This document shows positions 1 through 12,703 of a DNA stretch of 64,000 nt, in pieces. The notes beneath the pieces were generated by a model that made no database searches, had not been told where the DNA came from, and was given only the letters and a program-made list of their open reading frames with translations. How positions within the stretch are numbered: position 1 is the first letter of the stretch; each line of letters begins with the position of its first letter. Made by a program: the position numbers and the translations under genes. The stretch is from Scylla paramamosain (taxonomy: Eukaryota > Arthropoda > Malacostraca > Decapoda > Portunidae): positions 56,001 through 120,000 of the forward strand of contig NW_026973703.1 of the NCBI RefSeq assembly GCF_035594125.1, read 5' to 3'.

Positions 1-590
1 CTGATGAACTGGAATGGCTGGCTCTGGCTCTGCCTCTGGCCTTGGCTACATTAATTATGACATTATCAACCTGTTGGCTTCATTAAGGGATAATCCCATC
101 CTATGCCCCTATAATTTCATTTGGGCCAACAGCAAGCTCTGATGTGTGAAAGCAGTGAGTGCAGGCTGTGTATTGAGAACAACAAACACACTTCTTGCCG
201 CTACATCACAGACTGTGTTAAAGCACAACAATTCTGAAGAACTGGTGTGAGTGACATGCCCTCCATGGTGGAACACTTGGTTGACCTGTGAGTCTTGAGG
301 TAAGTGAAGACTGCTGACCCAAAATTCCTACAAGCTAGATAATGAACAAAGTGAGCACTAACATTATGTTGTCATTGTTATTATTATTGTCACTATAATT
401 ATTAGGTAGTATTATTACTATCAATATTAGTAGTATTAGTATCACTGTCATTATTATTACTATCATCATTCATCTTATTTGTTGTTGTCTCAAAGACCCA
501 TTCTATTTCATCGCAACATTCATTTACAATACTTCCAAACTGGGGGCCACCTCACGTGCAGTGTCTTAACAACAGTCCTTTGTTGAACTT
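1..590. other. Unassigned flank, probable intron
   Basis: No coding signature on either strand and no recognisable transposon. Contains an imperfect ATT/ATC trinucleotide tract at about 368-480. It would lie in the intron downstream of the 3812 exon. Confidence 0.4.
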
Positions 591-3245
591 TTTTCATGTA
601 AGAGGGACACGGGCCAATGGCAACAAAAACCCAATTTAAAAAAAAACCCACCGAGATGCAAGTCCCCAAACAGGGTCCAAAGCGGTGATAAAAAATTGAA
701 GGATAAGTGTGTTGAAACTTCCCTCTTGAAGGAGTTCAAGTCACAGGAAGGTGGAAATACAGAAGCAGGTAGGGAGTTCCAGAGTTTACCAGAGACAGGG
801 ATGAATGATAAGATTACTGGTTAACTCTTGCATTAGAGAGGTGGACAGAGTAGGAGTGAGAAAAAGAAGGTCTTGTGCAGCAAGGCTGCAGTAGGAGGGG
901 AGGCATGCAGCTAGCAAGATGAGAAGAACAGTTAGCATGAAAATGGTGATAGAAGATAGCAAGAGATGCAACATTGCAGCAGTGAGTAAGAGGCTGAAGA
1001 CAGTCAGTTATTGAGGAGTTGATGAGACAAAAAGCTTTTGATTCAACCCTGTCTAGAAGAGCATAATCCATAGAAAGGCATAATCCATACATGGATGGAT
1101 AGGGCCTCTGTACAGAGCAGCTGGAAGGGTGAGAAAAACTGGCTATGTCTCAGAACGCCTAACTTCATAGAGGCTGTTTTAGCTAGGGATGAGATGTGAA
1201 GATTCCAGTCTAGATTATAAGAAAAGGACAGACCGAGGATGTTCAATGTAGGAGAGGGGAACAGTTATGTGCCATTGACGAAGATGGGATATTTGTCTGG
1301 AAGGTTGTGTTGAGTTGGTAGATGGAAGAATTGAGTTTTTGAGGCATTGAACAATACTAAGTTTGCTCTGTCACAATCAGAAATTTCAGAGAAATCAGAC
1401 GACAGGTGTTCTGTGGTTTCCTTTTGTGACCTGTTTACTTCCTGAAGGGTTGGACATCTATGAAAAGACGTGTAAAAGTGCAGGGTGGTATCATCATCAT
1501 ACGAGTGGATAGGACGAGAAGTTTGGTTTAGAAGATCATTGATGAATAATAGGAAGAGAATATGTGATAGGACAGAACCCTGAGGAACACCACTGTTAAT
1601 AGATTTAGAAGAACAGTGACCATCAGCAGCAACAGAACGGTCAGGAAGGAAACTTAAGATGAAGTTGCTGAGAAAAGGATAGAAGCCGTAGGAGGGCAGT
1701 TTGGAAATCAAAGCTTTGTGTCAGACTCTATCAAAAGCTTTTGATATGTCTAAGGCAACAGCAAAAGTTTCTCTAAAATCTCTAAAAGAGATGACCAAGA
1801 CTCAATAAGAAAAGCCAGAAGAAGTAGAGCAGCCTTGACAGAACCAATACTGGCGATCAGATAGAAAGTTGTGAAGTGAAAGATGTTTAAGAATCTTCCT
1901 GTTGAGGAAAGATTAAAAAATTTTAGATAGGCAGGAAATTAAAGCAATAGGATGGTAGTTTGAGGGATTAGAACGGTCACCCTTTTTAGGAACATGCTGA
2001 ATGTAGGCAAACTTCCAGCAAGAAGGAGAGGTAGATGTTGACAGATGGAGTTGAAAGAGTTTGACTAGTCAAGGTGCAAGCACGGAGGCACGGTTTCAGA
2101 GAACAATAGGAGGGACCCCATCAGGTCCATAAGCCTTCTGAGGGTTTAGGCCAGTGAAGGCATGGAAAACATCGTTGTGAAGAATTTTAATAGGTAACAC
2201 AAAGTAGTCAGAAGGTGGAGGAGAGGGAGGAACAGGCACTGAATCATTCAAGGTAGAGTTTTTAGCAAAGGTTTGAGGAAATAGTTCAGCTTTAGAAATA
2301 GATGAGATCAGAGTGGTGCCATCTGGTTGAAATAAAAGAGAGAAAGATGAAGAAACAAAGTTATAGGAGATGTGTTTGGTTAGGTGCCAGAAGTCATGAG
2401 GGGAGTTAGATCTTGAAAAATTTTGACACTTTCTATTTACGAAGGAGTTTTTGGCTTGTTGGAGAAAAGACTTTGCATGGTTCCAGGCAGAAATATAAAG
2501 TGCATGAGATTCTGGTGATGGAAGGCTCAAGTACCTTTTGTTACCCATCTCTCTATCATGTATAGCACAAGAACAGGCTGTGTTAAACCAAGGTTTGGAA
2601 GGTTTAGGTCGAGAAAAAGAGAGAGGAATGTACGCTTTCATGCCAGATACTATCACCTCTGTTATGTACTCAGCACACAGAGACAGTCTGTGACATGGAA
2701 GCAGTAGTCATTCCAAGGAAAATCATCAAAACACCTCCTCAGGCCCCCTAACTAGCAGAAGCAAAATGTCAGAGGCACCTCTGCTTAGGGGGATCCTGAG
2801 GAGGGATTGGAGCAATAGGATGAGATACAGAAGTGAGATTGTGATCAGAGGAGCCCAACAGAAAAGATAGGGTAACAGCATAAGCAGATGGATTAGAAGT
2901 CAGGAAAAGGTCAAGAATGTTGGGCATATCTCCAAGACAGTCAGGAATACAAGTAGGATGTTGCTCTAGGTCGTGGAGAATGGTAAAGTTGAAGGCTAGT
3001 TCACCAGGATGGTCAGTGAAAGGAGAGGAAAGCCAAAGCTGGTGGTGAACATTGAAGTCTCCAAGAATGGAGATCTCTGCAAAAGGGAAGAGAGTCAGAA
3101 TGTGCTCCACTTTGGAAGTTAGTCAAAGAATTTCTTATAGTCAGAGAAGTTAGATGAGAGGTATACAGCACAGATAAATTTAGTTTGAATGACTCTGTGG
3201 TTGAAGCCAGATGGTGGAAAATTCAGAAGATTCAAGAGTGTGGCA
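590..3245 (-). mobile_element. Non-LTR family A copy A1 (jockey-like), 5'-truncated
   Basis: Minus-strand copy with endonuclease remnant ([22 protein letters not shown]), the linker ([14 protein letters not shown]), RT ([20 protein letters not shown]; the YADD box reads YDDD here) and the C-terminal region ([14 protein letters not shown]). The frame is broken many times. The 3' end near 590 is the family-wide tail whose sense strand ends ...TTGTTGCC-TTGGCC-GTGTCC-T--TACAT followed by A's. Confidence 0.85.
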
Positions 3246-3459
3246 ATTCACCTAGTGAAGACTGAACTGTCTTTGCCAACACAAAGACCCAGCTCAGGAG
3301 TGATCCTACGCCACCTGCAACATCAAGATCTGAGGTCACTGGGTAAATGAGGTGGTGGGGGTGCTGGCCAACACAATCACTTTGAACATGATGATAAATA
3401 TTTGTTCTCATTGAAATTAGTGAACATATTTAATAATGATAATATTAATAATGCATTAC

Positions 3460-3564
3460 TGTTATTATTATTATTATTATCATCATCATCATTATCATCA
3501 TCATCATTATCATCATTATTATTATTATTATATTATATTATTATCATTATTATTATTATTATTA

Positions 3565-3604
<40 letters not shown>

Positions 3605-3642
3605 CAGTTGTAGTAGTAGTAGCATCATTATTATTACTATTA

Positions 3643-3701
<59 letters not shown>
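3460..3701. repeat. (ATT/ATC)n trinucleotide tract
   Basis: About 240 bp of ATT with ATC and GTA variants, open in several frames only because it is simple repeat. A (GT)n tract follows at 3727-3780. Confidence 0.95.
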
Positions 3702-3726
3702 AACAAAACACCAGTGATACAGAAGA

Positions 3727-3729
3727 TGT

Positions 3730-3780
<51 letters not shown>
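3727..3780. repeat. (GT)n
   Basis: Dinucleotide tract ending about 25 bp beyond the splice donor of the 3812 exon, in the intron. Confidence 0.95.
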
Positions 3781-3781
<1 letters not shown>

Positions 3782-3811
3782 TGAAGTGGGGTGCATGGCA
3801 TCAAGACTCAC

Positions 3812-4811
3812 GTGACAGAGAGAAGCATGGGGGTGACGGCTGCAGCGTAGATGAATGCTTTGGCAGCCATCACATTCTCACTGCAGGCCACACTGACCAC
3901 CACCGCTGCCTCCCCCTCAATGCCAGGTGGCAGGCGGCAGGAGATGGTGTTGGCACTCTCCTGCAGCATGGGGCACTCAGCACCACCAACCACCACCATC
4001 ATGTACCCGGGAATGAACCCCGAGCTGTTCCCCACCAGCACCGCACCTCCGTTGATGCTGCCGGACTGAGGTGTTAGGGCAGAGGCCACGGGCAGGGTAG
4101 TGGAGGTCACCTTGTTGCCCATAACTGCCCTAGCCCCAGCCATGGTCACCATGGGTCTGTAGGAGCCTGCGGACAGGCCGGCTGCTGTGCAGGACACTTT
4201 GGTGGGGGTGAGAGAGGTGATGGTGCAGGAGTAGGAGGTGGGATGGTCCTCTGTTGAGTGACTCTGTTGTGGGTGTCTCTCCTGGGGGTTGTGGTCCAGT
4301 ATGTGGGGAAGAGGGCCAATGCCAGCCATGCGCCAGGCACCCAGCTGCACCGTCTCCTCAAAGGTGGCTGCCCCGGTGCCGGTGAAGCTACCCCAGAAGC
4401 CCCAAGGGGCCTCCAGCACATCCACCAGGGACAGCCTCGCCTTCTGCCCCAGGCCATGCAGGTACTTACCACTGAGCACGTTATCCTCATCCTCGGCCAC
4501 TGTCTCCACCAGGCAGTCCATCTCATCACCCGCCTCCACACCCAGGAAGTCCTCAACCTCATCCTTCAGCACCACCACCACCACTCTTCCCTTTCTTCCA
4601 CCATCAAGTCTTCCTTCTCCTCCTCCTGAGGCACCTCTCGGCAGCCATGGGGGACCGACTGTTGCACCAGAGTGATGGTGACCTTGGTGTTGTCACTGCC
4701 AAAGTTGTGGCCAGACAATGTCACTTCCTCGCCCTGCACTGCCATGCTGGTGACCACAGGGGTGAGTGCCTCACTGTAGGTGAAGGTAAGGGTGTCCATC
4801 TTGGCCGGCAC
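3812..4811 (-). CDS. PKHD1L1: Exon: IPT repeats with long acidic insert and frame break
   Basis: Acceptor TCTCCTGCAG, donor CAC|GTGAGT; about 1 kb without an obvious intron. It begins VPAKMDTLTFTYSEALTPVV and GEEVTLSGHNFGSDNTKVTI (IPT), then an acidic stretch (QEEEKEDLMVEERE). The frame changes in a GTG run near 4575 and continues VLKDEVEDFLGVEAGDE ... WGFWGSFTGTGAATFEE, then resumes IPT sequence (CTITSLTPTKVSCTAAGLS, GSINGGAVLVGNSSGF, GGAECPMLQESANTISCRL). A GTAAGT near 4468 could be a donor, but no matching acceptor is obvious and the frame is open through it. Confidence 0.75.
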
Positions 4812-5700
4812 CTGCAGGAGATTTTCTTTTAAGCTTTTTAAGATTTAGTCACTCAAAAGACACCAAATTACCATATTATGGTTTGAGACGAGAAAAGGAA
4901 TTTATATAGTCTTTTGCCAAGACACTGTTGATGTTGGATACACATCTAGTCTTAGATATGGTGACAGACTTAAATAATTCACTCATCTTGATCATTCTGC
5001 ACTGAAAGGAAGATGTGCCATGAGGTAATACAGTAATGCACACATGAGTACCACTGCCAACAGTGCCTCACCACACATCCAGGCAGCAGCTCTGACTTAG
5101 TACTCTGCTGTGTTCCTCTTGCCTCAAGTTTAGAGTGAAGACAAGTGTTCTTTTAACTTCATGCATGCACACACACTCACACACACACAGCCTTAGACAC
5201 ACCTCCACACACCTATCAGTGCACCAAGGCCTTCTCTCAGCACCTCAGGAATAGAAATAAAACACTATGACATAGTACTGACACCAGTGCCGTCACCACC
5301 CCATGCAAGACTAATGACGGCGAAAGTGGCTCACAAGACAACACTCACTCATCTGTCACTGCCCCCCACAAGAGTAATGGTGATGCAAGCAGTTCAGCCT
5401 CACAAGACAACCCTCATTCAGCTGTTCAGAATGACAACACATGTGCAGCCAAAACCATCCCCTTGTGCTTTGGCCCAACACATCACTCACTTTGCTGTTA
5501 AGGAGTAATGACTGGGATCATAATTCACTGGTTAATAAATAATTATAGAACTTTTAGAGCTGTGTTTATGGCGTGCCCCACTCAAACCCTTGGGCCAACC
5601 ACTAAGTAATTTGACTTGAGGAATGAGAGTGAAGTAGCAGTACTTGGTGAGCAGAAAGACTTCACAGCTCTAACGTAACTCATAAATAGTGAGAAGCTGG
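4812..5700. other. Intron stretch without recognised gene
   Basis: Intron sequence with CA-rich DNA at 5163-5190 followed by a segment (5190-5270) that recurs at 8860-8938 and 12660-12700. A plus-strand hydrophilic open frame with an internal duplication of about 65 bp lies at 5287-5508 (QDNTHSSV / QDNPHSAV); no family recognised. Confidence 0.5.
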
Positions 5701-5714
5701 CTTACAACAACTCT

Positions 5715-5717
<3 letters not shown>

Positions 5718-5763
<46 letters not shown>
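5718..5763. repeat. (CA)n at 5' border of B1
   Basis: CA tract that stops exactly where family B copy B1 begins. Confidence 0.95.
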
Positions 5764-5766
<3 letters not shown>

Positions 5767-8700
5767 CACAAGCAGCAGCTGAAGAAATATTAGGCAAAGT
5801 TTAGAAATTGGCCAGAGTTGAAGAGTACAACCAAGTGTGGATGAAAAAGATAGGACCAGAGAAGAGAGAGCTACTATAAATGAACTAAGAAGAGAATTAA
5901 ATGAAAAAAAAAAAAAAAACGAAAAAAGACCAGAAGTGGAGAAGAGGTTCTATTGAAGGGTCACAGACATGAGGCTGAGAAAGTGGTAGAGGAAAGAGGA
6001 CAATGCAGAAGGGGAGGTTTAAAAGTGGAGTATACTAACTTAAATGGTCTGATACCAGTAGTGTTGAAAGTTAGAGACTGTTTAAGAGAGAAGAGAAGCC
6101 AGATATCATGGCAATTGTTGAAACAAAACTGGAGAGTGATGTGGACGTTTTAGATATTGGTGATGGAAATTACAACCTCTGGATGAGAAATAAAAGATTT
6201 AAGCAGGGTTTAGGTGTGATGCTCCTAATTAGACAAGGATTGACAGTGAAATCTACTACATGTGGGGAGGGGAAGGCAGAGGTACTGAAAATAGCCTTAA
6301 AAAGAAATGTGGGAAGATGCCAAAATACTGCAGTGACCTATGTTTCCCTTATTCCAACTCAAGGGGTGAGGAAGAATACAAGAGAATGCTGAGAGACATA
6401 AAGGCATGTTTATCCAAGTTGCTGGATGAAAATGAGGTGAACTAGTGACAGGAGACTTTAACTGTAAAGAGATATCTTGGGAAAATTGGACCACATAACG
6501 TAGCAAGTCATCACAGGGGGACCAAATTACTGGAGTTGGCTGTTGAGAATATTCTGATGTAGTGGGTTAAAGAAGACACAAAATTCAGAGAAAATGAAAT
6601 ACTGTCAAAGCTGGATCTAATTTTTACGAAGGAACAAGCCATAATAGAGGATTTAAAACACAAAAAACCAATAGATAAAAGTGACTATGCATTGATTCAG
6701 TTCTTAGTAATGAATAAAAACATAGATATGAGAAAAGACCACAGGAGAGAATGGTTGAACTGCAGTGAGACAAATTTTGGACAGCTTAGGAAGTATTTCA
6801 TTGAAATGGATTGGAACAAAGTATTTCAAATGGGTGATATAGAAGGAGAGTGGACCACCTTCCTGAACATTTATAATAAAGGAGAGGGGAAATGGACACC
6901 TATGAAATCAACAGAAAACCTTTTTAAGAAGGATTGGAGTAACAAGAGATGTGCTACAGCTAGACTGGAGACAGAAAAAAGCATGGAATGTGGAAGAAAT
7001 ATAAGAGACATGACTTGTGGACCAATTATACAAGAAAGAGGAATGAATATGTTAAAATACACAGAGATGAGTAGAATTATGAAAAGAATGTTGTGCATAA
7101 ATGCAAAGACCAACCAAAACTGTTTTAAAAATTTATGAATGGAAAATTGAGGAGTAAAGAAGACATCAGCTGAGTAATAGTTGGAGAAGAAATGGTCGAA
7201 GACCCAAAAGAGATGGCTGAAGTGTTCAACAGACACTTCCACTCACTGCTTACTAAAGAAAATTATTTTAGGGAAGAAAGGATAGTGATGGAAAATGGGA
7301 CTGGTCTGAAAGAGGTAGTAACATCAACAGAAGAAGTAAAGAATATATTGGAAGAGCTGGGTGTATGGAAAGCAATGGGACCTGATAGTCTGTCAAGCTG
7401 GATTCTAAAGAAGTGTAGCCCAAAACTAGCTAAGGTGATACACAATATAATTAGCACCACCCTGTTGGAAGGAAAAGTACCCAAAGATTGGAAATAGGCG
7501 AATATTACCCAATTCACAAGGCTGGAAGTAAAGGAGACTCATTTAACAATAGACCAGTATTGCTGACAAGTGTGGTACCAAAGATCTGCAAAAAGATCAT
7601 CAAGAACAGATGGGTGAAATGCCTGGAAGACAACAATGTGATAACAGACAGACAATTTGGATTCAGAGAAGGAAGATCTTGTGTAACAAATTTGATAAGC
7701 TTCTACACAAGAGTAATGGACATAGTGCAAGAGAGAGATGGATGGACTGACTGCATGTACTTAGACCTGCAAAACGCATTATACAAAGTACCATACAGAA
7801 GGCTAATATGGATAACTGAAAAATATAGGAAGATTGGGAGGATCGTTATTAAAATGCATGACCAACTTCTTGACGGAGAGATAAATGAGGACAGTAATCA
7901 GAGGCAATAAGTCAAAGTGGAAACCAGTAATAAGTGAAGTTCTGCAATATATGTAAATGACATGATGGAAGGAATGACAAGCCACATGAGTCTCTTTGCT
8001 GATGATGCTAAGATTATGAGAAAAGTAACAAATGAAAAAGACTGCAAAGCTCTGAATCAAGACCTAATTAAGATAAATAAATGATTGTTGAGATGGAACA
8101 TGGACTTTAATGCCAAGAAATGTAGTGTGGTGAAGTTTGGAAAAAGTGCGAGAAAAACAGAAGGCATCTACTATTTGGGGAATGAGAAAATTACTATAAG
8201 ATCAGAGAAAAAGATCTGGGAGCAATCATTTCTAATAAAGTGTCATTTGTGAAGCATGTAAACAAGATCACTGGATAAACATGCAATCTGCTGAGAAACA
8301 TGAAGATGGCATTCACCGACAATGAAGATGATATGATAAAAAAAAAATTGTAAACAACAATGACACATCCAGGACTGGAGTATGCAGCATTAGTGTGCTC
8401 ACCAAGTTTGACGAAGGATATCAGGAAGCTAGAAAGAATTCAGAGAGCTGCAACTAAAATCCCTACAAGCCTAAGAGGGCATAGTTATGAAGAGAAGTTT
8501 ATGAGATTGGGCCCAACTACACTACAAAAAAGGAGGGAAAGAGGTGATTTGATAGCACTATACAGAATATTGGAAGGGATGAAAAAATTGGGCAGGGATA
8601 ATCTTGTGATACCTGATAAGAGAGATACCAGAGGACATGGAAGGAAATTGATAAGGAGTGTTTGCAGAAGAGACATCAAGAAACATAGTTTTCCCCACAG

Positions 8701-8863
8701 GAGCATAGCAGTGTGGAATTCATTTATTGATGAGACTGTGTGCCAAGACAGTCCATAAATTTAAAGAAAATCTGGATAAAAGTCGATATGGAGATGGAAC
8801 AGCATGAGCCTAGTGTGCCTCTTGTCCTGTATTTCACAACTAGGTAAATACACACACACAGTC
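5764..8863 (+). mobile_element. Non-LTR family B copy B1
   Basis: Plus-strand copy of about 3.1 kb. ORF1 tail, then endonuclease (IMAIVETKLESDVDV; TGDFNCKEISWENW), RT start (KAMGPDSLSSWILKKCS), finger region (RQFGFREGRSCVTNLISFYT), palm (YLDLQNALYKVPYRRL; FADDAK box near 7997) and thumb/C-term (LEYAALVCSPSLTKD, RDTRGHGRKLIRSVCRRD). Multiple stops and frameshifts make it dead. It ends AACTAGGTAAATACACACAC. Confidence 0.85.
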
Positions 8864-8939
8864 TTGGCTGCACCTCCACACATCCATCTGTGCACCAAGG
8901 CCTTCTTTCAGCACCTCAGGATAAGAAAGAAAACAGACC

Positions 8940-8943
<4 letters not shown>

Positions 8944-8992
<49 letters not shown>
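8944..8992. repeat. (CA)n between B1 and B2
   Basis: CA tract directly abutting the 5' end of truncated copy B2. Confidence 0.95.
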
Positions 8993-8994
<2 letters not shown>

Positions 8995-9620
8995 AAAAGA
9001 ACAGAAGAAAGAGACCTTGGTGTAATTATTACTGACAAGCTGTCACCAGAAACACATGAACAAGGTAAGAGGTGAAACCTATTAACACTGAAAAACATAA
9101 GAACAGCATTTGCACATCTGGATGAGGAAATGATAAAAAAAAAATTATTGTGACCATGATACACCCAGGATTGGAGTATGTAGCTGTGGTATGGTCACCT
9201 AATACCAAGAAATCTATAAGAAAATAGGAAGAGTAGCAACAGTCACCTCCAAGTTTGGAGGATCTAATGTATGAAGAAAGAATGTCTAAATCGTGTCTTA
9301 TAACATTAGAACAGAGAAGAGAGAGAGAGAGGTGATCTGATCATACTATACAGAATGATGACTGAAATGAAAAACTTGGATAGGAAGGACTTGGTGATGT
9401 GGGATACAAGAGGCTCAAGGGTACATGGCAGAAAACTTAAAAAAGATGCATGTAGAAGAGATGTTAAGAAAATAGCTTCCCACATAGAACTGTGGAGGTC
9501 TGGAATGATTTGGACAAAGAAGTCATTGATACAAATACAATACATAAATTTAAGACAAAGTTAGATAAAAATAGATATGGAGACAGGATAGCACAAGCAA
9601 AGCTCTTTCCTGCATGTCAC
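8993..9620 (+). mobile_element. Non-LTR family B copy B2, severely 5'-truncated
   Basis: Contains only the C-terminal RT/thumb region: KETLVxIITDKLSPETHEQG (one frame change), then RGSRVHGRKLKKDACRRDVK and the terminal DKNRYGDRIAQAKLFP motif. The truncated 5' end follows (CA)n directly, and the 3' end runs into another (CA)n. Confidence 0.8.
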
Positions 9621-9629
9621 ACAAACACA

Positions 9630-9687
<58 letters not shown>
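9621..9687. repeat. (CA)n between B2 and B3
   Basis: Perfect CA tract separating two head-to-tail family B copies. Confidence 0.95.
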
Positions 9688-9689
<2 letters not shown>

Positions 9690-12655
9690 GAGGCTAAAGG
9701 GAAAAATTAATCAAGAACAGAAGAAAAGACTAAACTTTTTTTAGAGTTTTGGAGAGTTTTTGGAGGCAGAGTTAAAAAAGGAAAAGGAAAAAATTAAAGT
9801 AAAAGAAAAAAATTGCAAAAATGAAGGACTGAATGTGATGTACACCAACACAGACGGACTGTTACACAGGACACTGGAATTATAAGACTATTTAAAAGAA
9901 AAAGAATCTGAAGATAGCGTGTTTAACGGAAATAAAGCTACAAGAAGAAAATCAGACTATCATTAACAACAACTACAATATGTGGAGAAGAGACAGGATT
10001 GGCAAAGGAGGGGGAGGTGTAATGATAATGACAAGAAATGAGGTGAAAACAAAAATAATGAAATATGGGGAAGGAAAAGCAGAAATAGTGACTGTTAACT
10101 TGGAGGATAATCATGGAGAAATACTGATGGTAATAACAACCCACGTACCACCCAAAACAAATTCTTGGAGCAAGGAAGGCTGTGAGAAAATAATAGAAGA
10201 TACCACTCAGCATTTGAGTAAATTAATCAAAAGTAATAAAACAGAATTATTGGTTGGTGACTTCAATTGCAAAGAAATAAATTAGGAAACATTCAAGGCA
10301 TGAGGAAACAAGACTGCATGGTGAGAAAGATTTCAGAAGCTGACTATAGAAAACACAATGATGCAATGGGTGACCAAAAATACAAGATATATAAGAGATG
10401 ATGAACCAACAAGACTTGACTTAATATTAACAAAAGGAATTGACCTAACTAAAGAAATGATACATGTCCCCCATGGAAAAAAGTGACCATATAATGATAG
10501 AAATAGAGACTGACAGTGATGTCAGTGCAGAGGATGAATCCTACAAACAAAACAGGAGAAACTATGGAAAAGCTAACGTAAATATCTTACGAGATTCTAT
10601 GAAGCAACGGACAGGAGAAAGCTGAAGAAAGCAAATTATATGCAAGGCAATATAAGACTATATGAGGCAGGAGTGAATAAATATGTCCCACTATACAAAC
10701 CTAAAGAAAAAGGAAAACTGGTGTAGTTAACGCAAGATGTGCAAGAGCAAAGAGAAAAGAGATGAAGCATGGATAACAACGAAAAGAAGTGGAAACCAAA
10801 AAAATAAAGACTTTAAGATAGCAAGAAATAAATATGTGTAAATAAGGAGAGGGGGAGAAAAAGGATATGTAAAAGATGCACTTGAGAAGTGCAAGGACAA
10901 ACCAAAACTATTCTAGATTCATAAATGGAAAAATTAAACTCAAAGAAAAACTAGAACAGTTGAAGGATGGACATGAAACATATGAAGACCCAAAAGACAT
11001 GAGTAAATTGCTAAACAAAAAGTTCCACCAAGTTTTCACAAAAGAATCAGAATTTAAAGAACCACAAGATGTGAACACAAAAGAACAAATGTGGGAAATT
11101 ACAGTAATCAAAGAACTTTATTAAATGGTTGAGGAACTGGGAGAAAAGCAACAGGACCAGATGGAGTATCAGGTTTCATTTTAACAGGAAACAGTTAATT
11201 GAACCAGTATATGACATAATAAAATGCTCAGTATCAATTGGAAGAGTGCCTAAGGAATGGAAGAGAACAGGTATAGTGCCAATTTATAAATGTGGAAAAA
11301 AAGAAGAGCCATTAAACTACAGACCAGTATCAATGACCAGCATAGTATGCAAGATCTGTGAAAGAGTGATGCAGAAGCAGTGGACAAAACTTCTAGAGAA
11401 CATGATATAATATCAGAAAAGCAGTATGGCTTTAGATAAAAACAATCATGTGTAATAAATCTGATCAGCTTCTATTCAAGAGTGACTGATATAATGCAGG
11501 AGAGGGATGGATGAGTAGACTGTGTGCATTTAGATCTAAAAAAAAAAAAAAAGCTTTTGACAAAGCTCCCCACAACAGGCTACTATGGAAGCTAGAAAAT
11601 GTTGGAGAATTAAATGGAAAAATAATAAACTGGATGGAAAGCTACTTAAAGGGAAGAGAAATGAGAATGGCAGTAAAGGATGTAAAAGTCAAAATGGAGA
11701 AAAGTAGATAGTGGAGTACCACAAGGATCAGTGCTGGCACCAATACTTTTCCTTATCTACACCAGTGATATGCCAGAAGGAGTAATGAGTTACACAAATT
11801 TGTTTGCAGATGATGCAAAATTATAAAAACATATGAAAGACTGAAAATCTACAAGAGGATCTGAATAAAATCTGGGACTGGAGCAAGAAATGTGAGATGG
11901 AGTTTAATATGAAAAAATGTCATGTAATGTAAGTGGGAAAAAGTGAAGAGACCAAAATGGATCTAGAAAATGGGAAATGTAGAAATAATAAAAGTACAAG
12001 AAGAGAAAGATCTGGGAGTGAATATACAGGACAGTCAATAATCAGAGATGCACATACAGAAGATGTTCAGAGATACATATAGAACGATGAGAAATATTAA
12101 AACAGCATTCCACTACATGGATAAAGGTATGAAGAGAAAGATACTTACCACTATGATTTGACCAAAGCTGGAATATGCTAAATCAGTGTAGTCTTCCCAC
12201 AAGATGAAACATGTCAAAGAAATAGAAAGAATACAAAGGATGGCAATGAAGATGGTTCCAAAACTGGAAGAATTAACGTATGAAGACAAGTTAATGAAGA
12301 TAAATCTGCCACATTGGAACAAAGAAGAGAACAGGAAGACTTAATAACTATATATAAATTGTGGAATTGAATAGAAGAAATTGATAATGAGAAACTGCTG
12401 CTAAGAGAAGTAGAAAATACCAGATACACACGAGGCCACAGCAAAAAAATAAAAAAAGAAAGATGCTTGAATAACATAAAGAAACAGTTTCCAACAAAGA
12501 AATCCAGAAGTATGGAACAAGCTCAGTGAGGAGGTAGTACTGGAAACGAGTGTGTACAACTTTAAGGAACAACTGCACAAGTGTAGATATGGAGACAGGA
12601 CCACACAAGCATACCTCAGGCCCTGGAAATTACAACTAGGTAAAATATGCACACA
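9688..12655 (+). mobile_element. Non-LTR family B copy B3
   Basis: Begins in the ORF1/ORF2 boundary; MYTNTDGLLHRTLEL opens the endonuclease, followed by VTTHVPPKTNSW-type sequence, GDFNCKEIN, RT ([60 protein letters not shown]) and C-term (LEYAKSV, RYGDRTTQAYLRP). Heavily mutated. The 3' end is ACTAGGTAAAATATGCACACAC. Confidence 0.8.
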
Positions 12656-12703
12656 CATGCAGCCTTGGCTGGAACTCCACACACCCATCAGTGCACCAAA
12701 GCT

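Noticed and set aside
3402..3815. 137-aa and overlapping poly-Ile/Leu/Cys frames
   Set aside because: Pure translation of ATT and GT microsatellites; no conserved protein.
3730..4675. Plus-strand frames over the 3812-4811 exon
   Set aside because: Antisense shadows; the minus strand shows IPT motifs and splice sites.
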